In this document: in pieces, positions 33,078 to 42,063 of the stretch
Position numbering within the stretch: position 1 is the stretch's first letter
How the letters are laid out: every line of letters begins with the position of its first letter
DNA from: Tardiphaga sp. P9-11
GTDB taxonomy: Bacteria > Pseudomonadota > Alphaproteobacteria > Rhizobiales > Xanthobacteraceae
Reading direction: 5' to 3'
Assembly (NCBI RefSeq): GCF_008329525.1
Contig: NZ_NPKQ01000014.1
Coordinates: 27,701-91,700, forward strand
DNA length: 64,000 bases
The notes under the pieces: model-generated
Seen by the model: the letters and a program-made list of their open reading frames with translations, nothing else
Told to the model about the DNA's origin: nothing
Database searches by the model: none
Position numbers and translations under genes: made by a program

Positions 33078-34154
33078 ATGGCGGCATCAGTCAACACGGT
33101 ACTGCGCGCCTTTGCCGAAGGCGAGATCATCGTCGTGACCGACGACGATGACCGCGAGGGCGAGGGCGATCTTGTCGTTGCCGCATCCCTCTGTACGGCC
33201 GAAAAGATGGCATTCATCATCCGGCATACATCGGGAATCGTCTGCGCGCCGATTACGGCCGACCACGCGAGGCGTCTGCGCCTTGACCCCATGGTCGTGA
33301 ACAACGACTCAGCGCATACGACTGCTTTTACCGTATCGGTGGACTACCGGCCGGATGATGGGACGGGTATCTCAGCTGAGGAGCGGGCGTCATGCTGCCG
33401 CGCGCTCGCTAATCTTAATGCCGGCGCCAGCGATTTTTCCCGGCCCGGCCACGTCTTTCCGCTGATCGCGAAAGAGGGAGGTGTGCTTATGCGATCGGGC
33501 CACACCGAAGCCGCTGTCGATCTGTGCAAACTAGCTAAACTCGAACCGGTCGGCGTGATCAGCGAGCTGATGAATGACGATGGCTCGGTCATGAAGGGAG
33601 TGCAGGTCGCGGCATTTGCCGAGAGGCACAGACTGAAACGTGTCACCATCGCTGATCTGATCCGCTTCAGGCAAGCCCGCGAGACGCTGATCGAACGCGT
33701 ATCGAGCGTCACCGCGGACAGCCCAATCGGCCCGTTGCAGGGCTATTCCTATCGCTCTCCGTTCGATCCCATCCATCATGTCGCTTACGTCTATGGCGAT
33801 ATCGGCGACGGCACCAACGTCCTCACGCGCTTCTACAAGCCGAACATCCTGCGCGACCTATTTTCGGGTCAGGAACAGGCGAAGATGAATGTCGTCCTGC
33901 ATCGCTTCAAGGATAATGGCAGCGGCGTGCTTGTCTATCTGCGCGATGGCGCAGCGGGCGTCCCCCCGGCGCCGCTGGCGTCGGCCTCATCGCAAGAGGA
34001 TGATCGCAACAGGCAGTGGCGCGAAATTGGTGTGGGCGCCCAGATCCTGCGCGATCTGAGGATCACGTCCATCCGTCATCTCACCTCCTCAACCCATCAC
34101 TTCAGGGGATTGTCGGGCTTCGGCATCGAGATCGTCCGGAACGAGTCGCTCTGA
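33078..34154 (+). CDS. ribB: 3,4-dihydroxy-2-butanone 4-phosphate synthase with degenerate GTP cyclohydrolase II-like domain
   Basis: RibB makes the four-carbon precursor of the riboflavin xylene ring from ribulose 5-phosphate. The first 205 residues carry the acidic metal site in DDDDREGEGDLVVAA and the catalytic region GHTEAAVDLCKL. The C-terminal 150 residues align with RibA (GVGAQILRDLRI then LSGFGIEIV) but lack the zinc-binding cysteines and so should be inactive, a common state in proteobacterial RibBA proteins. A ribosome site GTGAG precedes the ATG. No FMN riboswitch was found upstream, so it may be a second, pathway-linked copy serving flavin enzymes. Confidence 0.88.
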   Translation: MAASVNTVLRAFAEGEIIVVTDDDDREGEGDLVVAASLCTAEKMAFIIRHTSGIVCAPITADHARRLRLDPMVVNNDSAHTTAFTVSVDYRPDDGTGISAEERASCCRALANLNAGASDFSRPGHVFPLIAKEGGVLMRSGHTEAAVDLCKLAKLEPVGVISELMNDDGSVMKGVQVAAFAERHRLKRVTIADLIRFRQARETLIERVSSVTADSPIGPLQGYSYRSPFDPIHHVAYVYGDIGDGTNVLTRFYKPNILRDLFSGQEQAKMNVVLHRFKDNGSGVLVYLRDGAAGVPPAPLASASSQEDDRNRQWREIGVGAQILRDLRITSIRHLTSSTHHFRGLSGFGIEIVRNESL

Positions 34155-34194
34155 TTGCACGAATTCGGTTATGGCGAACATCCCGATGACCACG

Positions 34195-35055
34195 TCAGAG
34201 GCTCCAGGCATCCGGCGAGGCCGGCAGCACACCACCAGCCGGGTCCACGCGCGTCTGATCGGCCCCGCGGTCGGAGAAGTAGCGGGCTGGCGACTTTCCG
34301 AGCGCCTTCTTAAACATGGTGATGAAAGCGCTCACCGACTCATAACCTAAAGCGCCCGATACGGACTGAACCGTGTCTCCAGCAGACAGTTTCTGGATGG
34401 CGACGATGATCTGAAGCTGTTGGCGCCAGCGGCTGAAGGTCATGCCTGTTTCGGTGACCACGAGACGCATCAGCGTCCGCTCGCCGAGCGCCGCTGCTTC
34501 CGCCCATTCCGCCACGGTCCGGCGATCGGCGGGATCGTCTATCAAGGCGTCGGCTATGAAGCGTAGTTTTGAATGACGCGTGATTGGCAGATGCAACCTT
34601 TCGGTCGGCAGGGCGATCAGTTCGTTCAGGAGCACCGCCGCGATCTGAGCGAGAGGCCCCTGCGGATCGTAAAGCGGCGGTAGCGTCGCCATGCGGAGGA
34701 TCAGTTCATGCAGCAGCGGCGTGATCGAGAGGGTGCAGCATTCTTGCGGCAGGCCCGCGGCTTCCATGTCCACATAGAGAAAGAGCAGGCTGGCATTTGC
34801 GGTGACCCGGTTGCTGTGCGGCATGCCGCCCGGGATCCAGACACCGCAGCGCGGTGGGACCATCCACAGCCCGCTCGGTACCTCGCAGGTCACTCCTCCG
34901 CGCTGCGCGAGGACGAGCTGCCCCTTGCGGTGGGTATGAACCGGTAGCTCGTCCTCTTTCTCCTGCGTATCCACCATCCTCGCTACGATTGGACGGTCCA
35001 GACTATCAGGGTCGAATAGACGGTAGTGCTGATGAAGCGTCCCGCGCATTGTCAT
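34195..35055 (-). CDS. AraC family transcriptional regulator with cupin domain
   Basis: The 286-residue protein has the N-terminal sensor (VHTHRKGQLVLAQRGGV, then GLWMVPPRCGVWIPGGMPH) and a C-terminal double helix-turn-helix (GYESVSAFITMFKKALGKSP). It diverges from the efflux operon beginning near 35145 and is its likely regulator. It is paralogous over its full length to the AraC protein at 10237, sharing for example ETGMTF-RWRQ-LQI and SAFITMFKK. The gap to the FUSC gene is short, so the two promoters must overlap. Confidence 0.88.
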   Translation of the reverse strand: MTMRGTLHQHYRLFDPDSLDRPIVARMVDTQEKEDELPVHTHRKGQLVLAQRGGVTCEVPSGLWMVPPRCGVWIPGGMPHSNRVTANASLLFLYVDMEAAGLPQECCTLSITPLLHELILRMATLPPLYDPQGPLAQIAAVLLNELIALPTERLHLPITRHSKLRFIADALIDDPADRRTVAEWAEAAALGERTLMRLVVTETGMTFSRWRQQLQIIVAIQKLSAGDTVQSVSGALGYESVSAFITMFKKALGKSPARYFSDRGADQTRVDPAGGVLPASPDAWSL

Positions 35056-35144
35056 ACCTTAGCAATTAATTGGCAGAGTATCGAAATTCACGCGACACAG
35101 CAATGCCTATGGTCTGGATGCTTGCTCCACGGAAGCTCAGGACC

Positions 35145-37220
35145 ATGCCAAAATCACTTCTGTCTCGGATTCTCGCCGCCGCACCGCTGGGCCAACTCGA
35201 CCCCAAATGGGCGCTGTTCTCGGCGAATTCGTTCATCGCGGCGATGCTGGCGATCTATCTCGCCTTTCGCCTCGGCCTGCAGCGTCCCTATTGGGCGATG
35301 CTCACCGTCTATCTGACCGCGCAGCCCTTCGTCGGAGCGGTTCGGTCGCGCGCCGCCTATCGCTTTCTCGGAACCTTGCTTGGCGCTTGCGCAGCTCTAG
35401 CCCTGGTACCGGTGCTGGTCGATCAGCCGGCACTGTTGTCGGTCGCTGTCACCGCCTTTGCTGGACTGTGCCTTTACATCTCCCTGCAGGACCGCACCCC
35501 GCGCAGCTATGTCTTCCTGCTGGCCGGTTACACCGCTACTACCGTCGCCTTTTCCAGCGTGAACGCGCCGGCCATGGTGTTCGATACCGCGCTGTCGCGG
35601 GTCGAGGAAATCCTGCTCGGGATCAGCTGCGCGACGCTGGTGCACACGCTGCTGTTCCCGAGCGATGTCACGCGCCCCGTTCTAAAACTGGTGCGCGCCG
35701 CCGTCGCCGACGCCTTCGCACTGACGAGCGATGTGCTGTCGGCGCGCGCTAGCAACGTTCCGGATCCGGGTCGTTGGAAACTGGCTGCCGACATCACCCA
35801 GCTCGACATCCTGTCGACGCATCTGCGCTACGACACCGCCGCAAGAAAGCCGGAGCCGCGCGCCATCAGCGCCGTTCAGAACCAGCTCGCACTGGTGTTG
35901 CCGATGCTGCTGGCGGTCGAGGACAGCCTCGCGGCCATGGGCGAGCTGCGCTCGGCCGAATTAAACGGCCTGCTGGCAGACCTCGCCGACTGGGCACGAG
36001 ATCCGGATCGATCCTTGGTGGATGCGAAAGACCTGATCGCCAGATGCGAAAGATTCGGAGCAGTCGCGAGCGGCGATACCAAGATTTGGGATCGCCTTCT
36101 TGAAGCCAGCACGGTCACCAGACTGTCCACCTTGATCGATGCGCTCGCCTCCGCCAATAGCATTTCCGCAGCTCTGCACGGCACTTCGCCGGCCTCCGCG
36201 CGAAAAGACAAAGGCCAATGTCCGCATGCCAAAGCACGCCGGCATCTGCATCGCGATCCCGGTCTCGCCGCCTTGTCGGTCGCTGCTCTCTTTATCGCCG
36301 TGGCGGGCTGCTGCGCAGTCTGGATTGCGACGGCGTGGCCGGAAGGCGGTGTCGCCGCACAGATCGCCGCGATCGCCGCGGCGCTTTACAGCAGCCTCGA
36401 CGACCCCGCCCCGACATTGATCTCGTACGCGCTCTGGACGCTGGCCTGCCTGCCGATCGCCGCCATCTATTTATTCCTGATCTTCCCGGCCATTACGGGC
36501 TTTCCAATGCTGGTGTTCTCGCTAGCGCCAACCTTCCTCATCATCGGCTATCTGCAAGCGAATCCCCGCCATTTCATCAAGGCACTGGCGCTGGGCCTCG
36601 GCCTGATCAGCGCGCTCGATCTGCAAAATAAATTCAGCGCCGATCTCGCCGTGTTCATCAACGGCAATGCAGCTGCGCTGATCGGGCTCATGGCAGCGTT
36701 CCTCGCCATACGCTGGCTGCGTTCGCTATCGGCATCACGTGCAGCGCAGCGTCTGCTGCGCCTTGGCTGGGCCGACCTGGCGAGGCTAGCCGCCGCACGC
36801 CGGCCGATGAGCCGCGCGCGATGGGTCGGCATTATGTTCGATCGCTTCGGACTGATCATCCCTCGCCTGGTCGCCTCCGGCACCGACATCGGAGCGGAAG
36901 CGCCCCGTTCGCTGGCCGCGCTGCAGATCGGCCTCGACCTGATGGCTCTGAAGCAATCCGCCGTCGAGGACATGCACGGCGACCACGAACTTTCGCAGCT
37001 TCTGCCCTTGCTGTCGCGCGCGTTCCGCTGGCTTGCGCGTGGCAATGCGGAACTGAGGCCCGATGATGCGCACGCCCTCCTGACAGCGATCGACAGCGCG
37101 CTGAGCGGCGAGATCGACGAGCCGACCATCCACAAAAAGCGACGGCTCGCGCTGGTGGGCCTGCGTCGCACGCTTTTTCCACAGGCCCATGTTCCCTCAT
37201 CCAGCGAGGTCGTTCGATGA
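35145..37220 (+). CDS. FUSC family inner-membrane efflux protein (AaeB-like)
   Basis: About 691 residues. The layout is the duplicated FUSC pattern: a membrane block in residues 20-170 (ANSFIAAMLAIYLAFRLGLQ, then PYWAMLTVYLTAQPFVGAVR), a cytoplasmic central region, a second membrane block at about 375-540 and a cytoplasmic tail. AaeB/PET proteins with an HlyD partner export aromatic carboxylic acids. The chosen ATG at 35145 has AGGA close upstream; ATGs at 35103 and a start at 35070 are alternatives. It overlaps the DUF1656 gene by 4 bases. Confidence 0.88.
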   Translation: MPKSLLSRILAAAPLGQLDPKWALFSANSFIAAMLAIYLAFRLGLQRPYWAMLTVYLTAQPFVGAVRSRAAYRFLGTLLGACAALALVPVLVDQPALLSVAVTAFAGLCLYISLQDRTPRSYVFLLAGYTATTVAFSSVNAPAMVFDTALSRVEEILLGISCATLVHTLLFPSDVTRPVLKLVRAAVADAFALTSDVLSARASNVPDPGRWKLAADITQLDILSTHLRYDTAARKPEPRAISAVQNQLALVLPMLLAVEDSLAAMGELRSAELNGLLADLADWARDPDRSLVDAKDLIARCERFGAVASGDTKIWDRLLEASTVTRLSTLIDALASANSISAALHGTSPASARKDKGQCPHAKARRHLHRDPGLAALSVAALFIAVAGCCAVWIATAWPEGGVAAQIAAIAAALYSSLDDPAPTLISYALWTLACLPIAAIYLFLIFPAITGFPMLVFSLAPTFLIIGYLQANPRHFIKALALGLGLISALDLQNKFSADLAVFINGNAAALIGLMAAFLAIRWLRSLSASRAAQRLLRLGWADLARLAAARRPMSRARWVGIMFDRFGLIIPRLVASGTDIGAEAPRSLAALQIGLDLMALKQSAVEDMHGDHELSQLLPLLSRAFRWLARGNAELRPDDAHALLTAIDSALSGEIDEPTIHKKRRLALVGLRRTLFPQAHVPSSSEVVR

Positions 37221-37435
37221 ACGAGGAAATCTCCATTGCAGGCGTCTATGTGCCGACTTTCGCTCTGGCCTGTGTTTGTGCGCTTGTCATCTGCTTCGCG
37301 ACTTCCGCGACGCTTCGCAGACTCGCCGTCATTGATGTCCGGAAATTTGCCTGGCACCCGGCGCTGTTCGACTTCGCCATCTTCGTGATCCTGATCAACA
37401 TCTCCTACTCCATTCTGGGAAAGCTGCCGTCATGA
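37217..37435 (+). CDS. DUF1656 family small membrane protein (AaeX-like)
   Basis: The 72-residue protein has two hydrophobic segments (about residues 12-33 and 48-68) and the start EISIAGVYVPTF, typical of DUF1656/AaeX. The family is nearly always encoded with an HlyD adaptor and a FUSC pump. Its function is not established. It overlaps the FUSC gene upstream and the HlyD gene downstream by 4 bases each, so all three are translationally coupled. Confidence 0.88.
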   Translation: MNEEISIAGVYVPTFALACVCALVICFATSATLRRLAVIDVRKFAWHPALFDFAIFVILINISYSILGKLPS

Positions 37436-38355
37436 GGACAATTGGTTCATTTCTTCCACGAATTTTGCTCACCACTTTGGCGATGGGTGTAGCGGTGCCA
37501 ATCGGCGTCGGCATGTGGGAGCACTATGAGAATGCTCCTTGGACCCGGGACGGCCGCGTTCGCGCCGACATCATCGCCGTGGCGCCCGATGTGTCCGGTC
37601 TCGTCGAAGAGGTGCTGATCCAGGACAATCACCTCGTCCGCAAGGGCGACATAATGCTGCGACTGGACACCGAACGTTTCCGCCTTGCCGTCCGGCAGGC
37701 GGAGGCCGCCCTGGCGAACCGCGAAGCCGCCGCAGAGAAGGCGGCCAGCGATCATGCACGCTACGAAAAACTGAGCGAAGGCGTCGTGTCGCAGCAACAG
37801 CGCGAGACGATCCGCGCGGCGGACTTGCAGGCCAAGGCGACCTATAGTCAGGCCGTCGCCGACCTCGACATCGCGCGCCTCAATCTTAACCGCTCGGAAA
37901 TCCGCGCGCCCGTGAATGGCCGCGTCACCAATTTTGATTTGCGGCCGGGCGCCTATCTGGCAGCCGGGCGCGGCATCATGGCTTTGATCGACACCGACAC
38001 TGTGCGCGTCGAAGGCTATTTCGAAGAAACCAAACTGCCCCGCATCCATGTCGACGACGCCGTCGATGTAAGGTTGATGGGCGGAGCGGTCCTGGCCGGG
38101 CAGGTCGAAAGTATCGCCGGCGGCATCGAGGACCGGGACAGGAGTTCGGGGGCAAGCCTGCTTGCCAGCGTCAATCCGACCTTCTCATGGGTCAGGCTCG
38201 CACAGCGCATTCCGGTCCGGATCCGTATCAAGAGAGAAGATCGCGAAGGTTTGGTCGTCGGAATGACCGCTACGGTACAGGTGAGGGACCAAAGAATGCG
38301 GTCAAAGCAGAGCGCGAGCTTTGATATTCGCTCGTTAATCGGCGAACAGCTTTGA
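37432..38355 (+). CDS. HlyD family periplasmic adaptor (AaeA-like)
   Basis: The 307-residue membrane-fusion protein has one N-terminal membrane segment (residues 10-28) followed by a lipoyl-like barrel-sandwich (VAPDVSGLVEEVLIQDNHLV), an alpha-helical hairpin (residues 90-145) and a b-barrel domain (YLAAGRGIMALIDTDTVRVEG). It joins the FUSC pump across the periplasm to an outer-membrane channel. It is the last gene of the aaeBXA-like operon. It differs from the adaptor-like protein at 42060, which has no membrane anchor. Confidence 0.9.
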   Translation: MRTIGSFLPRILLTTLAMGVAVPIGVGMWEHYENAPWTRDGRVRADIIAVAPDVSGLVEEVLIQDNHLVRKGDIMLRLDTERFRLAVRQAEAALANREAAAEKAASDHARYEKLSEGVVSQQQRETIRAADLQAKATYSQAVADLDIARLNLNRSEIRAPVNGRVTNFDLRPGAYLAAGRGIMALIDTDTVRVEGYFEETKLPRIHVDDAVDVRLMGGAVLAGQVESIAGGIEDRDRSSGASLLASVNPTFSWVRLAQRIPVRIRIKREDREGLVVGMTATVQVRDQRMRSKQSASFDIRSLIGEQL

Positions 38356-38989
38356 CCTTCCATCAAAATCAGCGGACAGGCCGCACTCTTAGAAAATACG
38401 GCGATGCTATGCTATCCAATGCCCCCATCGCGGCGACCCGTGCAGGCGAAAATCGGCATCCCGAACGGACTCTCGTTCATCGTGAACCCTCTGACGCCCC
38501 CGGATCCTGCAGTCGAGCTGACTCGCATGCGCACTAAAGATCACGCAAGCAGTTGACAGCGTAAATTCTGTGACCAGATTAGGCGTACTAGTCCATCCGG
38601 ACGGCTTATCGTGGTCGGCGCAATACGGCAGCGCGATAAAGTCTAGGGTACTGTGGGGACGTGGCTATATCCCGAGGGCACCGCGAAAGCTCGAAGCCCA
38701 GCCACCGGTGAGCCAATGATCACCGTTAAGTAGCGAGCAAACTCTCCTGCGAATGGCGCGACAGGAGGGCCAAGCGATGGCACGCATATGCGGAGACCAT
38801 TACCTGGTGCGGCGCCCTGCTTTTGCAGGGACTGGTCCAGCTATGCCTTCACGATGGGTATGGGCAAGGACAAGAGAAAAAGGGCAAAGGAAACACACAA
38901 AACAGGCTAGAGATTAGATGTTTAGCCGGCATCCCGCCGCCGGATTTCTCGAATGACGAATTCCCCGCCCAAGCCGGCGTTTACATTTC
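38356..38989. other. Noncoding region at the edge of the accessory island
   Basis: No convincing gene is seen in these 634 bp. A TTGACA at about 38552 could be a -35 element. A GC-rich hairpin CCCTGC-TTTT-GCAGGG lies at 38815-38830, and CTCTCCTG/CAGGAGGG form another possible stem near 38750. The segment between 38640 and 38840 looks structured and might encode an RNA or be a replication or maintenance site, since the next gene (leftward, ending at 38990) is a replication-initiator-type protein. No RNA family was recognised. Confidence 0.4.
38815..38830. repeat. Perfect 6-bp hairpin with T-tetraloop
   Basis: CCCTGC at 38815-38820 pairs with GCAGGG at 38825-38830 around TTTT. It lies downstream of the leftward replication-initiator-type gene and in a region with no coding sequence. 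It could be part of a structured RNA or a weak terminator; no T-run follows. Confidence 0.4.
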
Positions 38990-39913
38990 TCAAATGACGA
39001 TACGCGGATTTGGCGGTGCGATCTCGCGCGGAGTGATCGTCAGCATGCCATCCGGCCCAGCTTCCCAAGCCAAATGGAAGTCAGGCAGTTGATTTGCGGC
39101 TGCGAGCTTCCCAAGCTTATGCCGGAACTGCGAAAGGCCGTCGTTGCTGCCTAACTTCGCCCAAAGCCTCGAGGTACCAATTCGCCAAGAAGACTGGTGG
39201 CCGAGGTGCTTCCTAGCCACGAGATAGATCGCTCGGCTGACGCCCCGCAATTCGAAGTAGGTTTGCGATACTTTTAGGAGCGTCGATGACCGAGCCCCTT
39301 CCACAATCCACGCCGGTAACGTCACTTGCCAGTTTCGGCCAAGCTGTTCCGCGGCCTCGAGCCACGAGAAAGTGACCACCGATCCTGATTTGCCGTCGGA
39401 CCGGGCGTTCGTCGTCACCTTGGTCGTCTTCAGCCGTGTCACAGCGTCCGCCAAGGACGCATACTGGCTTCCACTGGTCGCAGCTCCAACGGCTCGCAGA
39501 TATTCGCCAGGCCTGAAGGCGAGCTCCCGGTCAACGCTGTGGTCGGACGTCGCGAGCAAATCGATGATGAACATCATCACATCCGCATCGTAAATCGTCG
39601 CCATGCCCTGCGGACCGGGCTCTACTCGCACGAAAATCGATCCATCTTTGGTTTGATATTCGATTGGCGTCTTGCGCCGCGAGAGCGCAAAGAAGGGGTG
39701 CTCCATCAGCACCATCATCATGCGCAACCCGTCGTAACGCGCTTGGCCGACGTCGACCCTGCAACCGAGATCTACAGCGCCGGCAGCCTCCTCAACCAAA
39801 GCGCGACTCGCAAATTCCTCGTATTCGGCTCGACTGCCGAACGCCTCGCTGATGTCGAAGCCTCTCGGTACATCGTCTGGATCTGAGTGCACAACTAGGC
39901 GATTCTTCCTCAT
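38990..39913 (-). CDS. Replication initiator protein A (RPA, PF10134-like) family protein
   Basis: The 307-residue protein contains HPFFALSRRKTPIEYQTKDG near residue 75, followed by ATIYDADVMMFIIDLL, the conserved core of the plasmid/ICE replication initiator A family. The C-terminal half, with SRLWAKLGSNDGLSQFRHKL, fits its winged-helix DNA-binding part. The ATG has AAGGAG 8 bases upstream. Such proteins initiate replication of broad-host-range plasmids and occur on integrative elements, so a plasmid- or ICE-derived origin of this island is likely. It diverges from the gene at 40134. Confidence 0.82.
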   Translation of the reverse strand: MRKNRLVVHSDPDDVPRGFDISEAFGSRAEYEEFASRALVEEAAGAVDLGCRVDVGQARYDGLRMMMVLMEHPFFALSRRKTPIEYQTKDGSIFVRVEPGPQGMATIYDADVMMFIIDLLATSDHSVDRELAFRPGEYLRAVGAATSGSQYASLADAVTRLKTTKVTTNARSDGKSGSVVTFSWLEAAEQLGRNWQVTLPAWIVEGARSSTLLKVSQTYFELRGVSRAIYLVARKHLGHQSSWRIGTSRLWAKLGSNDGLSQFRHKLGKLAAANQLPDFHLAWEAGPDGMLTITPREIAPPNPRIVI

Positions 39914-40133
39914 GGCGCGTCTCCTTAACGGCGCGCCTTATCGATCTGAAGCATCAGCAACACAAGACAATTAAATTGCGCAAGGGGGGTAGCGATTCAG
40001 CCCGCAGGGTCTTGACCATTCCCATCGCTGACGATTGCTATTCACCCGACGCAATGCCTCCGCGCATAGGAGGTGAAACGGGAATGCGGTGCGCACTGTA
40101 TATGCATGCCGCTCAGACAGACCAAAGGCTGAC

Positions 40134-40898
40134 ATGTCCACCATCCAACGACCTCGCACAGCACATCATCCAGACCTCGGACAATTGATTCTACTTCATG
40201 GAATTTCGACGCATGCAGTCGAAAGCCTTCTCCAGAGTAGCGCTCTTCGCTCGGTCCTGCACGAGGGCCATCAATACATCGTACGCTCCGAGCTTGAAGC
40301 TTACAGCCCGACCGACATTGAGGACCTGATCGACCTTGACGGGGTCGTAGAGATCAATGAGCACACCGCGCCCGACCGCCTGCACGAGGCTGTCCAGATG
40401 CAGGCCGATGCTGACGAGTATATTGCACCGTCGCGCTCCCGCCTTGTCCAGCGCGTCGAAGAGTATCTCCAGCGGGATCCGACGACGAATCCGTTCGCAC
40501 GTCCACTTGGGTGGCCCTCCATCTGGGATGATGCGGTTCACATCGCGGTCAATATGGCCGGCGACCTCGAAGCCTCGCGCATAGCTCAGGCGTATCAAAA
40601 CATCGCCACGACATCTGGGGGCGGCAACATCGATGCCGAGGCCTTCACCCAATTCCATCGCACGCTGCTGTCACTCGCCGCCCCAGAGCTCGACGATCGT
40701 TTCCCCGAAATCTGGCAACCCGGCTACGGCCTGCTTCCCGTGCCATCCGACGTTGCCTCGCGCACCATGGTCCTGGCCGTCCTCCGCCGTCTCGTGGCGC
40801 TGTTCTCGGGCTACCGGGGCAATCCCGAGGGCAGTGAAACGCCGAGCCAGCTCATGGGTGATTATCTTGCCCTCGTGCAGACTGGCATGCAGGGCTAG
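40134..40898 (+). CDS. Uncharacterised island protein, first gene of helicase operon
   Basis: The 254-residue protein has no signal peptide and no membrane segment, is acidic, and was not recognised as any family. It begins STIQRPRT, has an acidic central helix-rich region (TDIEDLIDLDGVVEINEHT), and carries NPFARPLGWPSIWDDAVHIA near residue 135. The same NPF(A) motif recurs in the two downstream proteins. It ends 4 bp before the helicase gene's GTG and so is the first gene of a three-gene operon. Confidence 0.7.
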   Translation: MSTIQRPRTAHHPDLGQLILLHGISTHAVESLLQSSALRSVLHEGHQYIVRSELEAYSPTDIEDLIDLDGVVEINEHTAPDRLHEAVQMQADADEYIAPSRSRLVQRVEEYLQRDPTTNPFARPLGWPSIWDDAVHIAVNMAGDLEASRIAQAYQNIATTSGGGNIDAEAFTQFHRTLLSLAAPELDDRFPEIWQPGYGLLPVPSDVASRTMVLAVLRRLVALFSGYRGNPEGSETPSQLMGDYLALVQTGMQG

Positions 40899-40902
40899 TC
40901 CA

Positions 40903-42063
40903 GTGGTCGCGGCCAACCCTTTTGCGCCGACAGCGGCAGCCTCCACCGTGAACCTGCTCCCTTCGGCGGGTTTAGGCGAGCACGCGCGCGCGCTGGCTCA
41001 AGTTGTCAAATGGCACAACTCCAAACCCCGGCGACAAGTCTTCCGGCTGTTTGGCGCGGCGGGTACCGGCAAGACCACCGTTGCTCGTGACATCGCTCGC
41101 GCGGTCGGCGGCAACGTCCTGTTTGCAGCCTTCTCCGGCAAGGCCGCATCCGTGTTGCGGGGCAAAGGGTGCGAGGGTGCGACCACCATCCATTCACTGA
41201 TCTACAGACCGTACACCGACGCGAAGGGCAAGCTCACCTTTATCCTGAACGAGGACAGCCCCATCCGCGGTGCCCGCCTCTTGATCATCGATGAATGCTC
41301 GATGGTCGACGCCAAAATGGGACGCGACCTTGAAAGCTTCGGCGTTCCCATCCTCGTGCTCGGCGATAAAGAGCAATTGCCTCCGGTCACGGGTGCAGGT
41401 TACTTCACGAACCAACCTGCCGACATCCAGCTGACGCAAATTCATCGCCAAACTGGCGACGATCCGATCATCCAGTTGGCGGGCCTCGCCCGCTCCGGCA
41501 AGAACATCCCGAAGGGCGTCCTCGGCGCCACCAAGGTGATCTCGGCAAAGGAGTTAGACCACCAGGAAGTGCTCGACGCCGATCAAATCCTCGCGGGAAC
41601 TTGGTCGACCGTCACATATCTCAATGACCGCATCCGCGAGATTCTAGGGCGGCCCTACGGCGTGCCCGTGGCCGGTGACAAGCTCGTTTGCCGAAAGAAC
41701 AACCGCGGAAAGGGTGTGCTCAACGGCGAGATCTGGTTCGTCAAGGAAATCACCGACATCAAGAGTGACAAGGTCTTCATGGTCTTAAGCGCCGAACTCA
41801 ACGACTGCGAGGTCTCTGTTTGTGTCGATCCGGCCTGCTTCACCGTGAAGTCGAAAGACGATTTGGACGAGCTCAGCAAGCGCGCGAAGGACCGTGACGT
41901 TTTCACTTTCGGCAACGTCCTTACAGTGCATCAGGCGCAAGGATCGGAATGGGATCGGGTAGTCTTATTTGATGAGTCGAAGGCCTTCCGACACGATCGA
42001 TCCAAATGGGTCTACACCGGCATTACGCGCGCGGCTAAGTCGCTGATCATCGCTCAGCCATGA
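40903..42063 (+). CDS. Small SF1 (RecD/Dda-like) DNA helicase
   Basis: The ATP-dependent helicase of about 386 residues has Walker A GAAGTGKTTVARDIARAVGG near residue 47, Walker B LLIIDECSMVDAKMG near 122, motif III LVLGDKEQLPPVTG, and the C-terminal UvrD_C_2-type motifs LTVHQAQGSEWDRVVLFDES and WVYTGITRAAKSL. Its length and motifs resemble phage Dda or the core of RecD2. The GTG at 40903 is preceded by AGGG; the frame is open to 40633 but that part overlaps the previous gene. It overlaps the next gene by 4 bases (ATGA), so the two products probably work together. Confidence 0.85.
   Translation: MVAANPFAPTAAASTVNLLPSAGLGEHARALAQVVKWHNSKPRRQVFRLFGAAGTGKTTVARDIARAVGGNVLFAAFSGKAASVLRGKGCEGATTIHSLIYRPYTDAKGKLTFILNEDSPIRGARLLIIDECSMVDAKMGRDLESFGVPILVLGDKEQLPPVTGAGYFTNQPADIQLTQIHRQTGDDPIIQLAGLARSGKNIPKGVLGATKVISAKELDHQEVLDADQILAGTWSTVTYLNDRIREILGRPYGVPVAGDKLVCRKNNRGKGVLNGEIWFVKEITDIKSDKVFMVLSAELNDCEVSVCVDPACFTVKSKDDLDELSKRAKDRDVFTFGNVLTVHQAQGSEWDRVVLFDESKAFRHDRSKWVYTGITRAAKSLIIAQP

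Noticed and set aside
32747..33304. Leftward 185-codon frame over the Lrp tail and ribB start
   Set aside because: It overlaps two real genes antisense and shows no family motif; part of it covers the abnormal Lrp tail, so a remnant cannot be fully excluded.
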